Source: an uncultured Oscillospiraceae bacterium (GTDB lineage Bacteria > Bacillota > Clostridia > Oscillospirales > Oscillospiraceae). Taken from it: a stretch of DNA of 6,740 nucleotides. The stretch spans positions 1 to 6,740 of the forward strand of contig CAPGBJ010000024.1 in NCBI GenBank assembly GCA_948616425.1, read 5' to 3'. Both the position numbers and the translations under genes were made by a program. The notes beneath the pieces are model-generated. The model made no database searches. It had not been told where the DNA came from and saw only the letters and a program-made list of their open reading frames with translations. Positions 6,286 through 6,740 of the stretch are shown here, in pieces; the stretch's first letter is position 1, and each line of letters opens with the position of its first letter.

Positions 6286-6671
6286 ATGAGTATGTTTTTG
6301 GGAGCAGGGATGCTTATGCTGCCAATTGTGCTGTTTGTGGGTCTGGCCCCCATCGCACTGCTGGTGGCACTACAGGTTTGGCTGTGCAGAAAGGGGAGGT
6401 GGCTGGGTCTGATTCTGCCGGGGATTTCCCTGGCGATGTCCCTGCTGCTGGTGCTGAGTGTGGCGTCCTTTGGGGCGCTGCGTACCACAACAATCAGCGG
6501 TGGAGTAAACGTTCTGTCCCCCAATGGGGAGGAGGTTGTGGCGCAGACAGAGCCGGAGGAGAAACAAGAGATAGCCTTCCACCCCAGGGTGCTGGCCGCA
6601 ACTGGAATCCTGTTTCTGGTGAGCAATATCCCCACCGTGGTCTTTGGAGGAATCTGGCTCCACTACAAGGG
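6286..6671 (+). CDS. Small membrane protein of unknown function, 3' end truncated by adapter
   Basis: I do not recognise this protein. The 128 genuine residues show hydrophobic segments at about 5-33, 38-64 and 101-125. Between the second and third is an acidic, soluble loop (about 65-99, with EEVVAQTEPEEKQE), probably extracytoplasmic. The short loop RKGR (35-38) is positively charged and should face the cytoplasm. The gene follows the DUF2089-like gene by 18 bases on the same strand and likely shares its promoter. The frame runs on to a TAG at 6691-6693, but from base 6672 the sequence is Illumina adapter, so the residues DRKSVV and the stop are artefacts and the true C-terminus is unknown. 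The natural protein may be longer or end soon after. An alternative in-frame start is ATG 6292. Confidence 0.75.
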
Positions 6672-6740
6672 AGATCGGAAGAGCGTCGTGTAGGGAAAGA
6701 GTGTAGATCTCGGTGGTCGCCGTATCATTAAAAAAACAGG
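6672..6740. other. Illumina adapter read-through at the contig end (non-biological)
   Basis: From AGATCGGAAGAGC at 6672 through CGCCGTATCATT at 6729, all 58 bases equal the reverse complement of the TruSeq Universal (P5) adapter, without an index. Seven A (6730-6736) and CAGG follow, as expected when a read runs past the end of a short insert and adapter. This segment should be trimmed, and nothing in it should be annotated. Confidence 0.98.

Noticed and set aside
6264..6731. Frame starting with an ATGA overlap after the DUF2089-like gene
   Set aside because: The translation is not protein-like and its last part is adapter. The overlapping frame from 6286 encodes clear membrane segments and has a better-spaced RBS.
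6671..6740. Possible novel C-terminal motif or small gene at the window end
   Set aside because: The bases are a sequencing adapter, not genomic DNA.

Overview
The window reads as chromosomal DNA from a GC-rich, Gram-positive-type anaerobe of the class Clostridia. My best guess is an Oscillospiraceae gut bacterium of the Flavonifractor/Pseudoflavonifractor kind. The grounds are strong AGGAGG-type ribosome binding sites, a secreted S-layer homology (SLH) protein, a MacB/FtsX-type ABC exporter without a visible TolC-type partner, a stand-alone DUF2089-like helix-turn-helix protein, and GC-rich codons with AT-rich promoters. The family assignment is inference. No plasmid, phage, CRISPR, IS or tRNA/rRNA signal is visible.

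Layout. (1) Positions 1-1585 hold the end of an ABC exporter operon: the C-terminal part of a MacB/LolD-type ATPase, then its FtsX/MacB-type permease, translationally coupled through an ATGA overlap. (2) Positions 1586-1800 are a 215-base GC-rich gap with two strong inverted repeats but no convincing gene. (3) Positions 1801-4194 encode a 797-residue secreted protein with three N-terminal SLH repeats and a long beta-rich repetitive body. (4) A 13-bp GC hairpin at 4206-4234 separates it from a convergent gene at 4241-4837 (minus strand) for a 3-methyladenine DNA glycosylase of the AAG/Mpg family. (5) Divergent from that gene is an EamA/DMT-family membrane transporter at 4942-5823, ended by a hairpin with a GCAA loop. 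(6) An AT-rich island carries the best sigma-A promoter of the window and drives a DUF2089-like HTH gene (5962-6267) followed 18 bases later by a small membrane protein gene (from 6286).

The last 69 bases (6672-6740) are not biological. Positions 6672-6729 are, base for base, the reverse complement of the Illumina TruSeq Universal (P5) adapter, followed by seven A and CAGG. The genuine sequence ends at about 6671, the last gene is truncated there, and its apparent stop codon lies in the adapter.

The genes form at least four separate transcription units: ABC exporter, SLH protein, divergent glycosylase/transporter, and DUF2089 plus membrane protein. The first two concern the envelope, the glycosylase is DNA repair, and nothing in the sequence ties all units into one pathway. 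I found no convincing new defence or mobile system. The most consequential observation is the adapter at the contig end. The most interesting biology is the repeat architecture of the SLH protein and the strongly promoted HTH/membrane-protein pair.
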